Shown piece after piece: positions 60,754 through 64,000 of a stretch of 64,000 bases of DNA; the first letter of the stretch is position 1, and every line of letters begins with the position of its first letter. The notes under the pieces were generated by a model, which was given only the letters and a program-made list of their open reading frames with translations, did no database searches and was not told the origin of the DNA. Origin of the DNA: Apoderus coryli (lineage: Eukaryota > Arthropoda > Insecta > Coleoptera > Attelabidae); the NCBI GenBank assembly GCA_911728435.2, contig OU452201.1:1798001-1862000 (forward strand), written 5' to 3'. The position numbers were made by a program, and so were the translations under genes.

Positions 60754-63487
60754 TTATTTTTGTAATAACATCATCGCGAATTGCTCAGCCTCAGTCACAT
60801 TCAAGGAAGATGTCAATTTATCTAATTTACGTTTCTTCTTCTTTTTCACCTCTTCTTCATTCGCATCTTGGTCGAGTTTCTCGTGGTTTCTCTTCTTATT
60901 CCCAGTCACATTCAAGGAAGATGGCAATTTATCTAATTTACGTTTCTTCTTACTTTTCACCTCTTCTTCATTCGGAGCTTGGGCGAGTTTCTCATGGTTT
61001 TTCTTCTTTTCCTTTGGAGAATCATCTTCAGTTTCTTTGTGACCATAAATTTTATCCGGATCTGGTAACCAGGAAGTATCTGGTTCGTCATCACTGTCTT
61101 CACCAAAATCATCTACTACTTCATCAGCATCATCATCATTTCCTTGATTTTTCTTCTTTTTCTCATCTTGCAACTTCTTTTTCTCTTCTTGCAACTTCTT
61201 TTTAATTTCTTTATGTTTGGCTTTAACTTTCGCTTTGAATACCGCTTTATCGTATATGTCTTCTTCTTTACGTACAGCCATAGCTTTCTCTAAATCGATA
61301 CCGCCAGTATCTTCATTCTCAAATTCTTGTGCTAGTTCCGTTTTTCGTGTGTTGTCAACACCAGGCACCACTGCTTCTCCTTCGTCGTTGAACACGGTTT
61401 TTTTGTTCAGTTTTATGTTTTGTTTTTTCAATAGTTTCTTCGCTATTGCAACTTTAGTTTGGGGTTTTTTAGATGCTTTCTTCGAATTTCTCGTCATATC
61501 TGAAAGGAACAACAAACCAATTACACTTTCCACACGTCCTTAAGGACTGTACTTAAGCATAGAACCAATCCAATCGTTTAATGCATTATTTAAAGGTCTT
61601 TGTATATCCAAAATTACAGCACAGTTTCTTTATTATGAAGGGATAGTTATGTATAATACGTGGTTTTGAATACATACCTTCAAGTTCTAGAATGTTTTCT
61701 GCATCTGCTGAGTTATCGTCATTATTATCCATCCGTCGATTGACTGTTAGGAAATCTTCATAGTCACTGTCATTCTCCTCAACATATTTCGTTTTGTTGT
61801 TACCACTTTTATCAGATTTACTGGACCTTTGTTGGGCGCGTTGCAGAAACCTAACACGTGGCGCCTGTTCTAATCCTAAACTTTTCGCATACGACTCAAT
61901 ATCCAGTGCATAAACATCGAATATAGATTTATCTCGCATTAGAAATATGGTACGAACATAGCAAATTACCGCTCGTCGAGCTGTATCGCGTAATGTACCG
62001 TCGTGGATGAGATTTGTCTGCATTTTTTGTATCGGAGTTGATACTTTTGTTTCATTTATGCTGAAACAGATAAGCTTGGTTATAGTGTGTAGTTGTCAAG
62101 CACACTAATTGAAATACTTTCACACTATAACTGCTAATGATTGACGTGTTTAAAAAATGATATATCTTACTCAATTCGCTCGATCGGAATCTTCTTTTCT
62201 TCAATATATTCTAACATTTTAAGTTCGCTTTTCATCAAAAGCAACACACTCTCACCGTCTTTGTTGTAACGCGCTGTACGGCCTACGCGATGAATATACA
62301 TGGCAACATCTTCCGGACAATCCATTTGAACTACCCAATTCACAGCGGGAAAGTCTAAACCACGTGCAGCTAGATCAGTAGCAAATAGCACAGCCGATTG
62401 TTTTCTACAAAACGATTCATAAATATCCATGCGCCGCAATTGATGTAGGGTCCCGTAAAGTGCCATTAAACTCATTCCTGGACGTAATTTGCAAAACATC
62501 TCATACACATATTTAACTTGTTTACAACAGGCGAAAAATACAATTATCTTCTTTTTCGGATGGTTTTTTATAAAACTCCATAGAATATTCATTTTATCTT
62601 TTAATTCACAAATGATATAACTCTGTTTTAGCTCTTTGGGTGTTGTAAACTCATTTACGCCGATATATTTTGGATCTTTGAGACTTAACCGTACTAAATC
62701 TTTCACTGACTTAGTTTGTGTGGCTGAAAATAGTAAGGTCTGTCTTTGAGGTGGTAAACTAGCTATAATGGCATTCATTGTTTGTTCAAAACCCATATCG
62801 AGACATCTATCAGCCTCGTCCAACACTAAAAGTTCCAAGTTATCACAATTGAACAGTGGATTCAATTCTATATGTTGCAATATCCGCCCTGGGGTACAGA
62901 TGATTATATTAAACTTATCCATACAGTTACGTTCGATTTTTAAGTCTTTACCACCAATAATTAACCCCGCTGAGAAGTCGTGATGCTTCCCAACGTTTTT
63001 TAAAGTTTCAAATATTTGATAACCTAGTTCTCGCGTGGGTGTAATAACCAGTGCTCCTAGCCCGTCTACTTTAGTCCATTGCTTACAAAATAACCTTTCT
63101 AAAATTGGTATTAAAAACGCAAGAGTTTTGCCAGATCCAGTCTGAGCTGCACCTAAAATATCGTTGCCCTGCAACGCTAGTAAAATCGACTGTTTTTGGA
63201 TTTCGGTAGGTTGATGATATCCACATTCTCTGAGGCCTTTTATCGTTTTTGGGCTAAGCGCTATGTCTGAGAATTTTGTTATTTTATCAATTTCTACCTA
63301 AAATACAGATGTAGTAACTAAAAAGATCATAGTTAATGTTAGTCGTACTTACAGTTTCATATTTTGCTTGCAGTTTTTCGATGATATCACTGTCTTTTAC
63401 CTTCTTTATTTTATTGTAAACACGCACTTTAGGTTTCTTTCTAGATTTGGTTTTAGACTTTTCGGTTTTAGCTTCAATTTTAGCCAT
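60754..63487 (-). CDS. DDX10: DEAD-box RNA helicase, DDX10/Dbp4 type
   Basis: Nucleolar ATP-dependent helicase of small-subunit ribosome biogenesis (Dbp4 family, linked to U14 snoRNA release). Exons: 63487-63353, 63297-62171, 62060-61678, 61499-60754; in phase, 796 residues, close to the family length. Motifs: Q motif GYHQPTEIQ, Walker A AQTGSGKT (about 96-103), PTREL, TPGR, DEAD in VLDEADRCLDMGFE (about 205-208), SAT in FSATQT, ATDLAARGLDFPAVN and HRVGRTAR. KGLRECGYHQPTEIQKQ and the post-helicase segment KSLGLEQAPRVRFLQ fit DDX10. Exon 4 is a lysine/acid-rich tail with EPDTSWLPDPDKIYG and a 37-residue tandem duplication. The stop codon overlaps an AATAAA on this strand (60753-60758). Confidence 0.97.
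60791..61012 (-). repeat. 111-bp coding tandem duplication in the DDX10 tail
   Basis: CAGTCACATTCAAGGAAGAT occurs at 60792 and 60903. It encodes two 37-residue units sharing NHEKL, NEEEV, KKKRKLDKL and SSLNVT. In frame, near-identical, therefore recent. Confidence 0.93.
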
Positions 63488-64000
63488 CTCTTATAATGTA
63501 TCAATTTTTGATTTAAGACTAAATTACGAAAACTTCTCTTCCCATACGTACGTACGTGATTTTCAGGTTATGTTCATAGAATAATGTTTATGGTTATGTT
63601 TACTAAAAATAATAGAGATGGTAATAACCATTGGGAGCATAAAGTTCCTCATAAAAGACATTTTTTATGTCAACTCAGTTCAATTGAGTATTATTTCACA
63701 AATGATCCACATCACATCAATAAAAACAATTGATCTCGAAGAGTCAGTGATAATTTCACATTCTTTTGCAACAAAAATAAGGGTGCTTTAAGTCAAATCA
63801 GCGAAGAGAACTGATTTTAGGATAACGATTAATATATTATGGGCAGCCAGTTTCACATTCCTTTTACAATAACAATGCATGCGAAGTGAGTAGCAGGTGC
63901 TGACGTCAAATCAGTTTTATTTGCGCCCAAAGTTGTTAACAGACATGGTACAAGAAAACATTTTTTGTTTATTTTTGTACCATGGTCAAAGATTAATGTA
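63488..64000. other. Region upstream of DDX10, no further gene seen
   Basis: Must contain the DDX10 promoter. No TATA box or second gene is evident up to the window edge. Confidence 0.5.

Noticed and set aside
60810..61205. Plus-strand open frame of 131 codons
   Set aside because: Antisense of the lysine-rich DDX10 tail; the serine/phenylalanine-rich product is a shadow.

Overview
The window is nuclear DNA of an arthropod, most likely an insect. It is AT-rich, its genes carry many short exons with GT-AG introns, and transposon debris is dense. I cannot name the order or species from sequence alone.

Layout. (1) About 1,875-57,425, minus strand: one very large gene, tomosyn (syntaxin-binding protein 5 family). 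I can place 17 in-phase coding exons from the start codon onward plus one candidate alternative exon. The gene runs off the left edge, so the C-terminal end with the R-SNARE motif is not in the window. Everything between its exons is intron, and the introns act as a transposon sink. (2) 58,406-60,715, plus strand: coproporphyrinogen-III oxidase (haem synthesis), complete in six exons. A local tandem duplication has created a possible extra in-frame 30-nt exon. (3) 60,754-63,487, minus strand: DDX10/Dbp4-type DEAD-box RNA helicase (ribosome biogenesis), complete in four exons. It is convergent with the oxidase gene, with 38 bp between the two stop codons. Tomosyn and the oxidase gene are divergent, about 1 kb apart. 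The three genes have unrelated jobs and I see no operon-like logic.

Intron content, left to right: hAT-like and MITE elements (1.0-1.8 kb); a three-layer nest (2.5-4.7 kb); a dead mariner split by a hAT-like element that holds a MITE (8.4-10.9 kb); small elements with ACAGGGTGT ends (7.1, 11.0, 15.5 kb); a 201-bp tandem repeat (17.9 kb); MITEs at 23.1 and 54.4 kb; a 135-bp tandem array (26.8-28.3 kb); a broken THAP-domain gene (32.3 kb); a DUF4817/DDE transposon remnant (34.8-35.9 kb); a 1.38-kb inverted-repeat transposon carrying an intact 218-codon gene of an arthropod orphan family (36.3-37.7 kb); a perfect 36-bp hairpin (40.3 kb); two large inverted arrays of a 15-bp Ser-Asp-coding minisatellite (41.5-46.1 kb); and a hAT-like element with CGATGTT subterminal repeats (51.1-51.7 kb).

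The most interesting items are the gene-carrying transposon with its exact 3-bp target duplication and an empty paralogous site in the same window; the new in-frame exon in the oxidase gene; the phase-matched pair of alternative tomosyn exons; and the inverted Ser-Asp minisatellite arrays. No tRNA, rRNA or CRISPR was seen.
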